Shown: positions 8,732-18,524, numbered from the stretch's first letter. The stretch: 64,000 bases of DNA from Lutibacter sp. (GCF_021647475.1 NZ_JAKIUR010000001.1:62001-126000), one strand, 5' to 3'. Notes: generated by a model from the letters alone, not told the origin. Translations and numbers: made by a program.

Positions 8732-9811
8732 ATGAATTTTTTAATAATGAATATTCCTTTAAACATCACTAGTACAATCCACGATTGGATTTATAGCATA
8801 ATGCCTGAAACTGCTGCAAGTATTACCATTATGGTATTAATAGCTGTAATATATTTAGCTTTGTTTGCAATAATAGGTTTATATTTAGTTTTATTAGAAC
8901 GTAAAGTTGCCGCTTGGTTTCAATTACGTTTAGGTCCAAATAGAGTTGGTCCTTGGGGTATATTTCAAACTATTGCAGATGCTTTAAAATTAGTTTCAAA
9001 AGAGTTAACTTCCAATGATAGAATTGATAAATTTCTTTACAATTTAGCTCCTTATTTTGTAATTGTTTCTACCTTAATTGGAATTTCTGTATTCCCTTTT
9101 TCAAAACAATTTCAAGCATTTGATATTAATATAGGGCTCTTTTTTCTATTTGCTGTTTCCTCTATTGGGGTTATTGGTATTTTAGTTGGAGGTTGGGCAA
9201 GTAATAATAAATTTGCTTTAATTGGAGCCATGCGTAGTGGTTTACAAACTATTAGTTATGAGCTATCTGTTGGTTTATCCCTTTTAACTATGGTTTTATT
9301 AACTGGAACCTTACAATTATCAGAAATTATTGAAGTACAACGCACAGGAGGTTGGCTAATTTTACAAGGACATATTCCTGCAATTATTGCATTTATGATT
9401 TTTATGATTGCGGGTACTGCAGAAACTAACAGAGCACCTTTTGATTTAGTAGAAGCTGAATCTGAACTTGGTGCAGGTTTCCATACGGAATATTCAGGAA
9501 TGAAATTTGCTTACTTCTTTTTAGCTGAGTTTATAAATATGTTTATTATAGCTTCTATTGCGGTAGTTGTATTTTTTGGTGGTTGGTTATCTCCATTTGG
9601 TATTACCGATGGCATTACTTGGTTTCCTGAAGTACTTTGGTTTTTAATAAAAGTAGTAATGATTATCATTTTAATGATGTGGTTTAGATGGACTTTCCCA
9701 CGTTTAAGAGTAGATCAGTTACTTACGCTAGAATGGAAATATTTATTACCAATTAATTTAGCCAATTTAATGTTTATGGCAGTTATAATTTGGATGAATT
9801 GGACAATTTAA
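8732..9811 (+). CDS. nuoH: NADH-quinone oxidoreductase subunit H
   Basis: Membrane subunit joining the quinone chamber to the proton-pumping arm, 359 aa with about eight or nine transmembrane helices. The conserved loop NRAPFDLVEAESELGAGFHT (about 230-250), with its acidic cluster, and LRLGPNRVGPWGIFQ are the family signatures. The chosen ATG at 8732 gives an N-terminal extension with one hydrophobic stretch; a second ATG at 8747 would shorten it by five residues. Gaps to its neighbours are 10 and 19 nt. Confidence 0.97.
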   Translation: MNFLIMNIPLNITSTIHDWIYSIMPETAASITIMVLIAVIYLALFAIIGLYLVLLERKVAAWFQLRLGPNRVGPWGIFQTIADALKLVSKELTSNDRIDKFLYNLAPYFVIVSTLIGISVFPFSKQFQAFDINIGLFFLFAVSSIGVIGILVGGWASNNKFALIGAMRSGLQTISYELSVGLSLLTMVLLTGTLQLSEIIEVQRTGGWLILQGHIPAIIAFMIFMIAGTAETNRAPFDLVEAESELGAGFHTEYSGMKFAYFFLAEFINMFIIASIAVVVFFGGWLSPFGITDGITWFPEVLWFLIKVVMIIILMMWFRWTFPRLRVDQLLTLEWKYLLPINLANLMFMAVIIWMNWTI

Positions 9812-9830
9812 CAATTGAAATAATAAGATA

Positions 9831-10307
9831 ATGAGTTATTTTTCAGATATATACAACGGGGTAAAATCCTTAATTACAGGAATGAAAGTTACTGGAGGAT
9901 ATTTTATTCATGCAAGAAAAGGAGCTATAACACAACAATACCCAGACAATAGAGAAACTCTTAAAATGTTTGACCGTTTTAGAGGTGAAGTAGTGATGCC
10001 TCATGACGAAAATAATCAACACCGTTGTACGGGTTGCCAATCATGTGAAATTGCTTGTCCTAACGGTTCTATTGAAATTATTTGGGATAGAGCTATTGAT
10101 CCAGAAACTGGCAAAAAAAAGAAAAAAATAGACAAACATATTTATCATTTATCTATGTGTACTATGTGCGGATTGTGTATTGAGGCTTGCCCTACCGATG
10201 CTATTGTTTGGGCTCAGAATTACGAAAACTCTGTATATGACAGAAGTTATTTAACAAAAACATTAAATCAACCAGGTTCAACAGTTCAAGCTGGTGTAGA
10301 AGATTAA
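9831..10307 (+). CDS. nuoI: NADH-quinone oxidoreductase subunit I (clusters N6a/N6b)
   Basis: Ferredoxin-like peripheral-arm subunit, 158 aa. Two classical 4Fe-4S motifs are seen: CTGCQSCEIACP (about 63-74) and CTMCGLCIEACP (about 109-120). In the absence of NuoEFG these clusters would be the most exposed entry points for electrons, which makes NuoI the likely docking surface for a ferredoxin-type donor; that is an inference. The start follows an AT-rich spacer after nuoH, and nuoJ begins 4 nt after the stop. Confidence 0.96.
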   Translation: MSYFSDIYNGVKSLITGMKVTGGYFIHARKGAITQQYPDNRETLKMFDRFRGEVVMPHDENNQHRCTGCQSCEIACPNGSIEIIWDRAIDPETGKKKKKIDKHIYHLSMCTMCGLCIEACPTDAIVWAQNYENSVYDRSYLTKTLNQPGSTVQAGVED

Positions 10308-10311
10308 TATT

Positions 10312-10824
10312 ATGGAAGCAATTTTATTTTATATACTCGCAGCACTTATAATTATATTCGCCGTTGCATCTGTTACAAGTCGTAAAATTTTAAGAGCAGT
10401 AATTTATTTACTATTCGTTTTAATTAGCATTGCAGGATTGTATTTCTTAATTAATTACAATCTGCTTGCCGCTATTCAATTAACCGTTTACGCCGGTGGA
10501 GTTATTGTCCTATTTATATTTTCTGTTTTATTAGTTCATCACGTAGAACTCGAATTAGAAAAAACACCTTTAAAAAGAAAAATTATAGCAGGAATTCTTA
10601 GTCTTTTAGGATTAGGAATTACACTTTGGTCAATTTTCACATATACTTTTAAAACAGCAACAACTACCTATTCTTCTATTGAAGTAAGAGATATAGGACT
10701 TAAGTTATTAAGTTATGGTGATGGTGGATATATTTTACCTTTTGAAGTAATAAGTGTGCTTTTAGTAGCGGTTATGATTGGAGCTATAATTGTAGCAAAA
10801 GGAGAAAAATTAAAAGAAAATTAG
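10312..10824 (+). CDS. nuoJ: NADH-quinone oxidoreductase subunit J
   Basis: Membrane subunit, 170 aa with five predicted helices. The third-helix signature QLTVYAGGVIVLFIFSVLL, containing the pi-bulge region of complex I, is intact. The C-terminal helix VISVLLVAVMIGAIIVAKGE matches the family. It lies in order between nuoI and nuoK with gaps of 4 and 6 nt. Confidence 0.95.
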   Translation: MEAILFYILAALIIIFAVASVTSRKILRAVIYLLFVLISIAGLYFLINYNLLAAIQLTVYAGGVIVLFIFSVLLVHHVELELEKTPLKRKIIAGILSLLGLGITLWSIFTYTFKTATTTYSSIEVRDIGLKLLSYGDGGYILPFEVISVLLVAVMIGAIIVAKGEKLKEN

Positions 10825-10830
10825 TTAAAA

Positions 10831-11148
10831 ATGATAGCAGGAATCAATATTTACGAAATTTTAACCCTAACAAGTATCTTATTTTTTATTGGATTATATG
10901 GGTTTTTCACAAGAGAAAACTTGATTACAGTATTACTGTCAATTGAATTAATTTTAAATGCATCGGCTTTAAATTTTGTGCTTATAAACACTTATTTGTA
11001 TCCAGATTTATTACAAGGTGCCATTTTTACCATATTTATAATTGCACTGGCTGCTGCCGAAACAGCTTTAGCTATTGCCATTATCATTAATTTGTATAAA
11101 CTCATATACTCTGTAGAAGTAAAAGATACAGAAACTATGAAATATTAA
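10831..11148 (+). CDS. nuoK: NADH-quinone oxidoreductase subunit K
   Basis: Small membrane subunit of 105 aa with three helices, related to MnhC. The conserved helix-2 glutamate is in LLSIELILNASALNF and the second in AAAETALAIAIIINLYK. The product runs a few residues past the usual end. The gap to nuoL is 55 nt, the largest within the operon, and contains no evident terminator. Confidence 0.95.
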   Translation: MIAGINIYEILTLTSILFFIGLYGFFTRENLITVLLSIELILNASALNFVLINTYLYPDLLQGAIFTIFIIALAAAETALAIAIIINLYKLIYSVEVKDTETMKY

Positions 11149-11203
11149 CCGTTTATACTTAAAAAATAATTAAATAAAAAGACAAGAATTTAAATTATAA
11201 AAA

Positions 11204-13120
11204 ATGGATTTTAGTTATACTATTCTTATTCCCTTAATTCCTTTAGCCCTATTTGTTATTTTAGGAATATTTAGCAAAAAAATACCACCATCAATTTCTG
11301 GATGGATTGGTTCATTAGGCTTAGGAACTTCATTTGTTTTATCTTGGTATACCGCTTATTCTTATTTTCTAGGTGGAAAATTAAATGGTGTGTATCAAAC
11401 TTTCATTTATAAAACCACTTGGTTAAATTTTACAGATAAATTACATATTGATATGGGCGTACTTATTGACCCAATATCTGTAATGATGTTAGTAGTAGTT
11501 TCTACCATTTCTTTTATGGTACATTTATACAGTAGAGGTTATATGAAAGGTGATGATGGTTATACACGTTTCTTTTCCTATTTAGCATTGTTTAGCTTTT
11601 CTATGTTTGGCTTAGTATTAGCAACTAATTTATTTCAAATGTATATTTTTTGGGAATTGGTTGGAGCTTCATCATACCTTTTAATAGGTTATTATTACAC
11701 AAAACCATCTGCTGTTGCAGCAGGGAAAAAGGCTTTTATTGTTACCCGTTTTGCTGATTTAGGGTTCTTAATAGGAATTTTATTAATCAGCTATTATTCA
11801 GGCACTTTCGATTTTCAAGAAATTAATAGTTTACATGGAAGCATTATTACAAATTGGGCAGCCACTTCGTTTATGGGATTATCCGTTATCACTTGGGGAT
11901 TAATTTTAATTTATTTAGGAGCTGCTGGTAAATCTGCAATGATGCCTTTTCACATTTGGTTACCAGATGCTATGGAAGGTCCAACACCAGTTTCAGCATT
12001 AATACACGCAGCAACCATGGTAGTTGCTGGTGTTTATTTAGTTGCACGTTTATTTCCTGTTTACTATTTTGTTGAAAATGGATTTGCATTGCAAATTGTT
12101 GCCTACGTTGGTGCGATATCTTCTTTAGTTGCAGCGATAATCGCAATTACTCAAACGGATATTAAACGTGTTCTGGCTTTTTCAACTATGTCTCAAATTG
12201 GATACATGATGTTAGCCTTAGGAGTTTCAAAATATGATGGTCATGAAGGATTAGGTTATATGGCTTCTATGTTCCATTTGTTTACACATGCTATGTTTAA
12301 AGCATTGCTATTTTTAGGTGCGGGTTCTGTTATTCATATAGTACATAGTAATTATTTAAAAGATATGGGGAATTTAAGAAAGCACATGCCTATAACACAT
12401 ATTACTTTTTTAATTGCCTCTTTATCTATTGCAGGTTTCCCTGGGTTTGCAGGTTTCTTTAGTAAAGATGAAATTTTAGCTGCTGCCTATGAAAACAATA
12501 TGCTTATTTATGTTAGTAGTGTTTTAGTAGCAGGATTAACAGCTTTTTATATTTTCCGCTTATATTTTGGTATATTTTGGGGAAAAGACAATACATATGA
12601 ACATACGCCTCACGAATCTCCTTGGTCTATGACCATACCAATGCTATTTTTAGCATTTATGAGTATTGCTGGTGGATATATTCCTTTTAGTGATTATATT
12701 TCCGCTGATAGTATTCCTTTTAAATCCCATTTAAATCTTCCTTTAGCTGCAATAGCTACTTCAATAGGTTTTATAGGAATTATTTTAGCATATGTATTTT
12801 ATAAAAAAGAAAATAATTTACCTGAACGATTTGCAAATTCATTTGGCGTTTTCTATAAATGGACTTATCACAAATTCTATTTTGATGAAATCTACTTGTT
12901 TGTTACCAAAAAAATATTATTTGGAATAGTTGGTTTTTCAGCAGCTTGGTTTGATAAACATATTGTTGATGGAACTATGGTTGGCATAGGAAATACAACA
13001 GTAGCAATTTCTGAAAAAATTAAAGGATGGCAATCTGGAAAATTTCAAGATTATGCAATGTCCTTTGTTGGTGGTGGCGTAGTAATCGCAATGGTAGTTT
13101 TTTATATATGGATAAATTAA
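11204..13120 (+). CDS. nuoL: NADH-quinone oxidoreductase subunit L (proton pump)
   Basis: Distal antiporter-like pump subunit, 638 aa with about 16 helices and the C-terminal lateral helix that braces the membrane arm. The key lysine/glutamate region FWELVGASSYLLIGYYY and the signature WLPDAMEGPTPVSALIHAAT (about 252-271) are present, followed by QTDIKRVLAFSTMSQIGYM. The length agrees with a full NuoL including helix HL. nuoM follows 9 nt downstream. Confidence 0.97.
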   Translation: MDFSYTILIPLIPLALFVILGIFSKKIPPSISGWIGSLGLGTSFVLSWYTAYSYFLGGKLNGVYQTFIYKTTWLNFTDKLHIDMGVLIDPISVMMLVVVSTISFMVHLYSRGYMKGDDGYTRFFSYLALFSFSMFGLVLATNLFQMYIFWELVGASSYLLIGYYYTKPSAVAAGKKAFIVTRFADLGFLIGILLISYYSGTFDFQEINSLHGSIITNWAATSFMGLSVITWGLILIYLGAAGKSAMMPFHIWLPDAMEGPTPVSALIHAATMVVAGVYLVARLFPVYYFVENGFALQIVAYVGAISSLVAAIIAITQTDIKRVLAFSTMSQIGYMMLALGVSKYDGHEGLGYMASMFHLFTHAMFKALLFLGAGSVIHIVHSNYLKDMGNLRKHMPITHITFLIASLSIAGFPGFAGFFSKDEILAAAYENNMLIYVSSVLVAGLTAFYIFRLYFGIFWGKDNTYEHTPHESPWSMTIPMLFLAFMSIAGGYIPFSDYISADSIPFKSHLNLPLAAIATSIGFIGIILAYVFYKKENNLPERFANSFGVFYKWTYHKFYFDEIYLFVTKKILFGIVGFSAAWFDKHIVDGTMVGIGNTTVAISEKIKGWQSGKFQDYAMSFVGGGVVIAMVVFYIWIN

Positions 13121-13129
13121 TTTAATATA

Positions 13130-14617
13130 ATGGATATTTTATCACTTTTTGTAGTTGTACCCGTTTTAACTGTTTTAGTTTTAGTTTTTGCTAAAAATTT
13201 AAAACAAGCAAGGGTAATATCGCTAATTGGTATGACAATTCAGTTTGCCATGTCTATAAATTTAATTTTCGCTTATATAAAAGAGCGAACTGTTAATACA
13301 GATATTATGGTTTTTACCAAAGATGCACTTTGGTTTGAAAACTTTAATATTCATTATAGCATTGGCGTAGATGCCATTTCTGTTTTAATGATCGCTTTAA
13401 CTTCAACAGTTATTTTGGCAGGTATTTTCATTTCTTGGAAAGTAGATGATTTAGCTAAAGAATTCTTTGTTTCGTTAATTATTTTAGCGTCTGGAGTTTT
13501 TGGTTTCTTTATTTCTATAGATTTATTTACCCTATTTGTATTTTATGAAATTGCCGTTATACCAATGTATTTACTAATTGGCATTTGGGGTTCTGGTCCA
13601 AAAGAAAACTCAGCAATGAAATTAACGTTAATGTTAATGGGAGCATCAGCTGTGTTATCTGTTGGTATTTTAGGAATCTATTTTAATTCAAATGCTGATG
13701 GAGGTGCTTTAACCTTTAATATATTAGAAATTGCAAAAGTTCATATTCCTGTAGCAGCACAAAATTTATTTTTCCCATTTGTATTTATTGGGTTTGCAGT
13801 TATTGGAGCATTATTTCCTTTTCATACTTGGTCTCCTTCTGGTCACGCATCTGCACCAACAGCAGTATCTATGCTACACGCAGGTGTTTTAATGAAATTA
13901 GGTGGATATGGAATATTTAGAATAGCAATGTATTTATTACCGCTTGGAGCAATAAATTGGACAGACTTCTTTTTAGTTTTAGCAGGTTTTGGCGTTATTT
14001 ATGGAGCTTTTGGTGCCGTTATGCAAAAAGATTTAAAATATGTAAATGCATATGCATCTGTAAGCCACTTATCCTTAGTTTTATTTGCTTTATTGATGCT
14101 TAATAAAACGGCTTGGACTGGTGCTATAATTCAATCTTTATCTCACGGTTTATTAACCGCATTATTCTTTGCTTTAATTGGAATGGTATATGGAAGAACA
14201 CATACCAGAGAGATAGAAAAGTTAGGTGGTTTAATGAAAATACTACCTTTTATTGGAGCCATATATGTAATAACAGGATTAGCTTATTTAGGATTACCTG
14301 GTTTTAGTGGATTTGTTGCCGAAATGAATATTTTTGTTGGAGCATTTCAACATCCTGACATGTTCCATAGAATTATAACTATTGTTGTTATTTCCTCAAT
14401 TGTAGTAACTGCCGTTTATATTTTAAGAATGGTTGGAAAAATTATGATGGGACCTTTATCAAATACGGAATACGCAAAGTTACCTAAAGCTACTTGGTAT
14501 GAAAAAGCCGGATTAATATTACTTATGATTCCCGTTATTATTATTGGGGTAATGCCTTTTGGATTAAGTGAAATGATTAAAGCAAGTATTCAACCGTTTT
14601 TAGAACGATTATTATAA
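13130..14617 (+). CDS. nuoM: NADH-quinone oxidoreductase subunit M (proton pump)
   Basis: Antiporter-like pump subunit, 495 aa with about 14 helices. FYEIAVIPMYLLIGIWG carries the conserved acidic residue. FHTWSPSGHASAPTAVSMLH (about 230-249) and MQKDLKYVNAYASVSHLSL are family signatures; the usual 'LPDAH' is replaced by WSPSGHASAPT, as in other bacteroidetal NuoM. nuoN follows after 13 nt. Confidence 0.96.
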   Translation: MDILSLFVVVPVLTVLVLVFAKNLKQARVISLIGMTIQFAMSINLIFAYIKERTVNTDIMVFTKDALWFENFNIHYSIGVDAISVLMIALTSTVILAGIFISWKVDDLAKEFFVSLIILASGVFGFFISIDLFTLFVFYEIAVIPMYLLIGIWGSGPKENSAMKLTLMLMGASAVLSVGILGIYFNSNADGGALTFNILEIAKVHIPVAAQNLFFPFVFIGFAVIGALFPFHTWSPSGHASAPTAVSMLHAGVLMKLGGYGIFRIAMYLLPLGAINWTDFFLVLAGFGVIYGAFGAVMQKDLKYVNAYASVSHLSLVLFALLMLNKTAWTGAIIQSLSHGLLTALFFALIGMVYGRTHTREIEKLGGLMKILPFIGAIYVITGLAYLGLPGFSGFVAEMNIFVGAFQHPDMFHRIITIVVISSIVVTAVYILRMVGKIMMGPLSNTEYAKLPKATWYEKAGLILLMIPVIIIGVMPFGLSEMIKASIQPFLERLL

Positions 14618-14630
14618 AAAATTAAGAAAG

Positions 14631-16061
14631 ATGAACTTAGAAAGTTTACTATTGATGCGATCAGAAATAGGATTAATTATCATTATTTTATTGTTAATTA
14701 TATTCGAAATATTTTCTAACAAAAAACAAAAAGCGGCTATTATTCCGTTTGCGTTAATTCTATTAGCTATAAATACTATAATAGGATTTTTTCCATTACA
14801 AACAGGTGAAATATTTGGTGGAATGTTTAGAACAAACACCTTATTACATTTCTTTAAAACGACCCTAAGCCTTGGTGTTTTAATATTATTACTTCAATCT
14901 GCAGATTGGTTAAAAGAAAAAGTAGTAGCTGAAAATAAAGCAACAGAATTTATAATTTTAATATTATCATCACTTTTAGGAGCAAATTTTATGATTTCCT
15001 CAGGTGATTTTTTAATGTTTTATATTGGCCTTGAGTTAACAACTTTACCTGTTGCTGCTTTGGTTGCTTATGAAGCTTCTAAAAGGAAATCAGCTGAAGG
15101 TGCTGTTAAATATATTTTATCTTCAGCATTAGCATCAGGAACGGCATTATTTGGAATTTCTTTATTATATGCAACTACTGGAACATTATATTTTGATACT
15201 ATGGCAACGGTTCTAACAAGTTCTCATCTTGCCATATTAGGTTTTATATTTTTCTTTTCAGGACTAGCATTTAAAATATCGTTAGTGCCTTTCCATTTCT
15301 GGACTGCAGATGTTTACGAAGGAGCACCAATCAATGTAGCTTCTTATTTGTCTGTTATTTCTAAAGGTGCAGCAGTAGTTATTTTAATGATTTTACTATT
15401 TACCGTATTTAAACCTTTAATGCCTGCTTGGACTAAAGTTATTTATATAGTTACCATAGCTACTATGTTTACTGGTAATTTATTTGCTTTAAGACAACAA
15501 AATATGAAACGCTTTTTAGCCTATTCATCCATTGCTCAAGCTGGTTTTATTTTATTAGGTTTATTATCTGTAGATCAATTAGGAACAGCAACCGTTATTT
15601 ATTTTGTTGCTATTTATATATTTTCAAATTTAGGTGCATTTGGTGTTGTTCAAGCAATTTCATCGGCAACAAATAAAGAAAATATGGACGATTATGAAGG
15701 CTTATACAGAACTAACCCTAAATTAAGTTTAGTTATGATGCTTGCGTTGTTTTCTTTAGCTGGAATTCCACCATTAGCAGGATTTTTTGGGAAGTTCTTT
15801 TTATATGCCGCAGCAGCGAGCAAAGGTTATTGGGTAATGGTATTTATTGCAGTGGTTAATGCAACCATATCTTTATATTATTACTTATTAGTTATAAGAG
15901 CTATGTTTTTACGTAAAGGTGAAAATCCAATACCTTATTTTAAAAGCGGAAACTATATGAGGCTAGGCTTGCTAATTGCTGTAATTGGTATTTTAGTAAT
16001 TGGTTTATATAGCCCTATTTATGAATACATCTATTCATTCAGTAATGTTTTTTTTAATTAA
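14631..16061 (+). CDS. nuoN: NADH-quinone oxidoreductase subunit N (proton pump)
   Basis: Third antiporter-like pump subunit, 476 aa with about 14 helices. FYIGLELTTLPVAALVAYE carries the conserved glutamate, and FHFWTADVYEGAPINVASYL and MKRFLAYSSIAQAGFILLG are NuoN signatures. It is the last complex I subunit gene. A small conserved protein starts 6 nt after its stop, so nuoN is not the final gene of the transcript. Confidence 0.96.
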   Translation: MNLESLLLMRSEIGLIIIILLLIIFEIFSNKKQKAAIIPFALILLAINTIIGFFPLQTGEIFGGMFRTNTLLHFFKTTLSLGVLILLLQSADWLKEKVVAENKATEFIILILSSLLGANFMISSGDFLMFYIGLELTTLPVAALVAYEASKRKSAEGAVKYILSSALASGTALFGISLLYATTGTLYFDTMATVLTSSHLAILGFIFFFSGLAFKISLVPFHFWTADVYEGAPINVASYLSVISKGAAVVILMILLFTVFKPLMPAWTKVIYIVTIATMFTGNLFALRQQNMKRFLAYSSIAQAGFILLGLLSVDQLGTATVIYFVAIYIFSNLGAFGVVQAISSATNKENMDDYEGLYRTNPKLSLVMMLALFSLAGIPPLAGFFGKFFLYAAAASKGYWVMVFIAVVNATISLYYYLLVIRAMFLRKGENPIPYFKSGNYMRLGLLIAVIGILVIGLYSPIYEYIYSFSNVFFN

Positions 16062-16067
16062 TATAGT

Positions 16068-16388
16068 ATGAGACTAGGAGGCAAACATTTATTTGGAAGT
16101 ATTGAAGATCAACGTGTAACTTTTGTTGAAAAAAAGATATCAGAAGATCGAAAAGATTTTTTAAAAAAATTATTAGAACATAATGGTTTTGAAGTGATTA
16201 TTCAAGAAGAAAAACGAAAAAGTGAAGAAGATCCACAATTATATACAGTAGCTGTAACAGATATGACTTTTAACCCAACTATTTGGGTGTTTCAACGACG
16301 TTTAAAAACTTTTGATGGCAGAAAAGTAACGCATGATTATTGGAATCAAGAAACGGAAGAAACAAAACCTCAATATTGGAAAATTTAA
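16068..16388 (+). CDS. Small conserved hypothetical protein at the end of the nuo operon
   Basis: A 106-aa soluble, charged protein with no signal peptide or membrane segment that I can name. It starts 6 nt after nuoN on the same strand and is followed directly by a strong terminator, so it is almost certainly the last gene of the nuo transcript. A central beta-strand-like region (PQLYTVAVTDMTFNPTIWVF) and the C-terminal segment DYWNQETEETKPQYWKI stand out for their aromatic content. Its position suggests an assembly or accessory role for the eleven-subunit complex I, but nothing in the sequence proves that. The good ribosome binding site (actaggaggcaaac region) overlaps its first codons. Confidence 0.75.
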   Translation: MRLGGKHLFGSIEDQRVTFVEKKISEDRKDFLKKLLEHNGFEVIIQEEKRKSEEDPQLYTVAVTDMTFNPTIWVFQRRLKTFDGRKVTHDYWNQETEETKPQYWKI

Positions 16389-16407
16389 AAGGTAAATATA
16401 TATATTT

Positions 16408-16444
16408 AAAAAAGGAGTAACTTTAAATGAGTTACTCCTTTTTT
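16408..16444 (+). terminator. Intrinsic terminator of the nuo operon
   Basis: The perfect 15-bp inverted repeat aaaaaaggagtaact / agttactcctttttt with a 7-nt loop ends in a T-run, about 20 nt after the last gene of the operon. Confidence 0.93.
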
Positions 16445-16663
16445 TATAAACCTGAGTTCAATAAAATAATTACAGGACTGAAAATCAATAGCCTGCATCA
16501 TTACGATGATTGAAGAGCAACAAAAAAAGAAGCAATCTCGCTAAAAATATGGAGATTACTTCAAATTATGCACTACCGTTTATAACTTTTGCAATAACGT
16601 TATAATTTTCAGTTGTTTATCGTGAACCTTATGTAGAACTTAGGTTATAAGTATTAGTTTTAA
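16445..16663. other. Intergenic stretch with a degenerate repeat remnant
   Basis: There is no credible gene. The segment contains gaagcaatctcgctaaaaatatggagattacttc, a weak inverted arrangement around 16530-16564 that may be a decayed intergenic repeat. It separates the nuo operon from the convergent antiporter gene. Confidence 0.3.
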
Positions 16664-18484
16664 TTAAACAATTGTTTTTCCTAAATATACCAACTCATTA
16701 CCTTTTTCTATTTTATAGGATTCGGTTATGGAAGGAATTAAATGTATAACATCTTTATTATCTTTTAAAAATAATGGTATTGCAAACTTTTCTGATTGTA
16801 ATTTTTTGAATAATTTTTGAAAATGCTCTTCTGAAGTTAAACTAACCTCATTCATAAAAGGATAATCGCGAACTACTTCACTTAAATTAATAAAATCTTC
16901 AGTGCTACAAAACAAACCTTTTTCAGGTTTAATAGTAGTATGCTGTTTCATTTCTTCCGAAGATATTAAACGAAATGCTCCTTGTTCTCCAAAGCTAGTT
17001 TTATATTTATCTAATACGTTTTGGTTCACTGTTGGGCTTCCTGTTAAAGCTAATAAAAATCCAATATCATTTAACTCAACATTTTCAACTAATTCATCGG
17101 AATACACATCACCTTCAAAAGCATCTAATCCAAGAAGTTTAGCTTGTTCAATATTGCTAACATTGCTATCTACCAGAACAACTCTTCGATTATTTTTTTT
17201 AAGATACATAGCCATTAAACGGGCAAAATTTGAAGCACCAATTATTAAAATTCCATTTGAAGAATCTAAAAACACACGAGTAATTTTAGCAACAAAACGA
17301 GCAGTAGTTGCATTTAATAATACCGTTCCTAACACAATCATAAACACTAATGGTGTAATTAATTCTGCTCCGGGTTCGCCAATCATAACCAATTTTAAAC
17401 CAAATAAAGACGCAATACTTGCTGCAACAATTCCTCTTGGTCCAACCCAACTAATAAATATTTTTTCATTACGTTTTAAATCAGAATGAGAAGTGCTTAA
17501 AAAAACAGAAATAGGTCGTAAAACTAAAATTACAATTCCAAACAATGCTAATGTTTTCCAATTATAAATTAATAGTAAATCTTTTATATTAATATTAGCA
17601 GCCAATAAAATAAAGAGAATAGATATTAATAATATACTAAGTGATTCTTTAAAATATAATATATCTTTAAGTTCTTTTACCTTCATATTACCTAAAACCA
17701 TTCCCATAATTACAACTGCTAAAAGTCCTGATTCGTGAGCAAATAAATCGGATAAAACAAAAATAGCCAGCACCCAAGCTAAGGTGATAACATTTAATAA
17801 ATAATGCGGAATTAATTTATGTTTAATAGAATAAAATAACCCATAAGCCGCTGTAAACCCAATAGATGCACCAATAATTATAATTTTACCAAATTCAATT
17901 AAAGCATCTTTTGTATAATTATAACCTTCACCAACTATAATAAATTCGAAAACTAATACTGCTACTAAAGCACCAATTGGATCTATTAAAATTCCTTCCC
18001 ATTTTAAAACAGCCGCTATATTTTTTTTTAGTGGAATGTTACGAAGTATTGGAGCTATAACCGTTGGACCGGTAACAATAATTAATGCGGAAAATAAAAA
18101 GGAAATTTGCCAACTTAAATTAAAAATATAATGTGCTGCTAAACCACCGCCAAAAAAAGTAACAGCAGCACCTAAGGTTATTAATTTTACTATTGAAGGT
18201 CCTACATTTAAAATTTCTTCTTTTTTTAAAGTTAATCCACCTTCAAATAAAATAATGCTAATGGCAAGTGAAACAAAATTAAAAAGTCGTTCTCCTGGAA
18301 ACAATCCTTCTGTTCCGTTCCAAACAGGTTCAATAAGTTTAGAACCATTTTCAATAAACAATGTTGAAAATGGCCCAACAGCTAAACCAATTAATATTAA
18401 AGGAAGTATCGCTGGAATTTTAGATTTCCAAGCAAACCATTGGGCAAAAATTCCTAAAACAACAATACCTGCAAATTCTAACAT
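16664..18484 (-). CDS. CPA1-type cation:proton antiporter with TrkA-N domain
   Basis: Inner-membrane monovalent cation/H+ exchanger, 606 aa. About twelve hydrophobic helices fill residues 1-400, with family signatures SALIIVTGPTVIAPILR and WEGILIDPIGALVAVLVFE (the acidic transport motif). A Rossmann-type regulatory domain follows from about residue 405 (GILIIGASNFARLMAMYL, then VLVDSN), as in TrkA-N/RCK-type modules. The last ~80 residues resemble a small C-terminal ligand-binding unit. It probably exports Na+ or K+ in exchange for protons under nucleotide control; the ion cannot be told from sequence. The CYTH gene lies 40 nt upstream on the same strand and may be co-transcribed. Confidence 0.9.
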   Translation of the reverse strand: MLEFAGIVVLGIFAQWFAWKSKIPAILPLILIGLAVGPFSTLFIENGSKLIEPVWNGTEGLFPGERLFNFVSLAISIILFEGGLTLKKEEILNVGPSIVKLITLGAAVTFFGGGLAAHYIFNLSWQISFLFSALIIVTGPTVIAPILRNIPLKKNIAAVLKWEGILIDPIGALVAVLVFEFIIVGEGYNYTKDALIEFGKIIIIGASIGFTAAYGLFYSIKHKLIPHYLLNVITLAWVLAIFVLSDLFAHESGLLAVVIMGMVLGNMKVKELKDILYFKESLSILLISILFILLAANINIKDLLLIYNWKTLALFGIVILVLRPISVFLSTSHSDLKRNEKIFISWVGPRGIVAASIASLFGLKLVMIGEPGAELITPLVFMIVLGTVLLNATTARFVAKITRVFLDSSNGILIIGASNFARLMAMYLKKNNRRVVLVDSNVSNIEQAKLLGLDAFEGDVYSDELVENVELNDIGFLLALTGSPTVNQNVLDKYKTSFGEQGAFRLISSEEMKQHTTIKPEKGLFCSTEDFINLSEVVRDYPFMNEVSLTSEEHFQKLFKKLQSEKFAIPLFLKDNKDVIHLIPSITESYKIEKGNELVYLGKTIV

Positions 18485-18524
18485 AGTATCTTTTAATTAC
18501 ATTTTTTGACAATATACATACTAT

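Noticed and set aside
6171..16061. nuoEFG hidden as small or broken genes within the nuo block
   Set aside because: Gaps between nuo genes are at most about 55 nt, and no reading frame with flavin- or cluster-binding motifs is found there.
16902..17489. A 195-codon plus-strand frame opposite the antiporter gene
   Set aside because: It lies fully inside the antisense of a well-supported membrane transporter gene and shows no domain, ribosome binding site or neighbour context.
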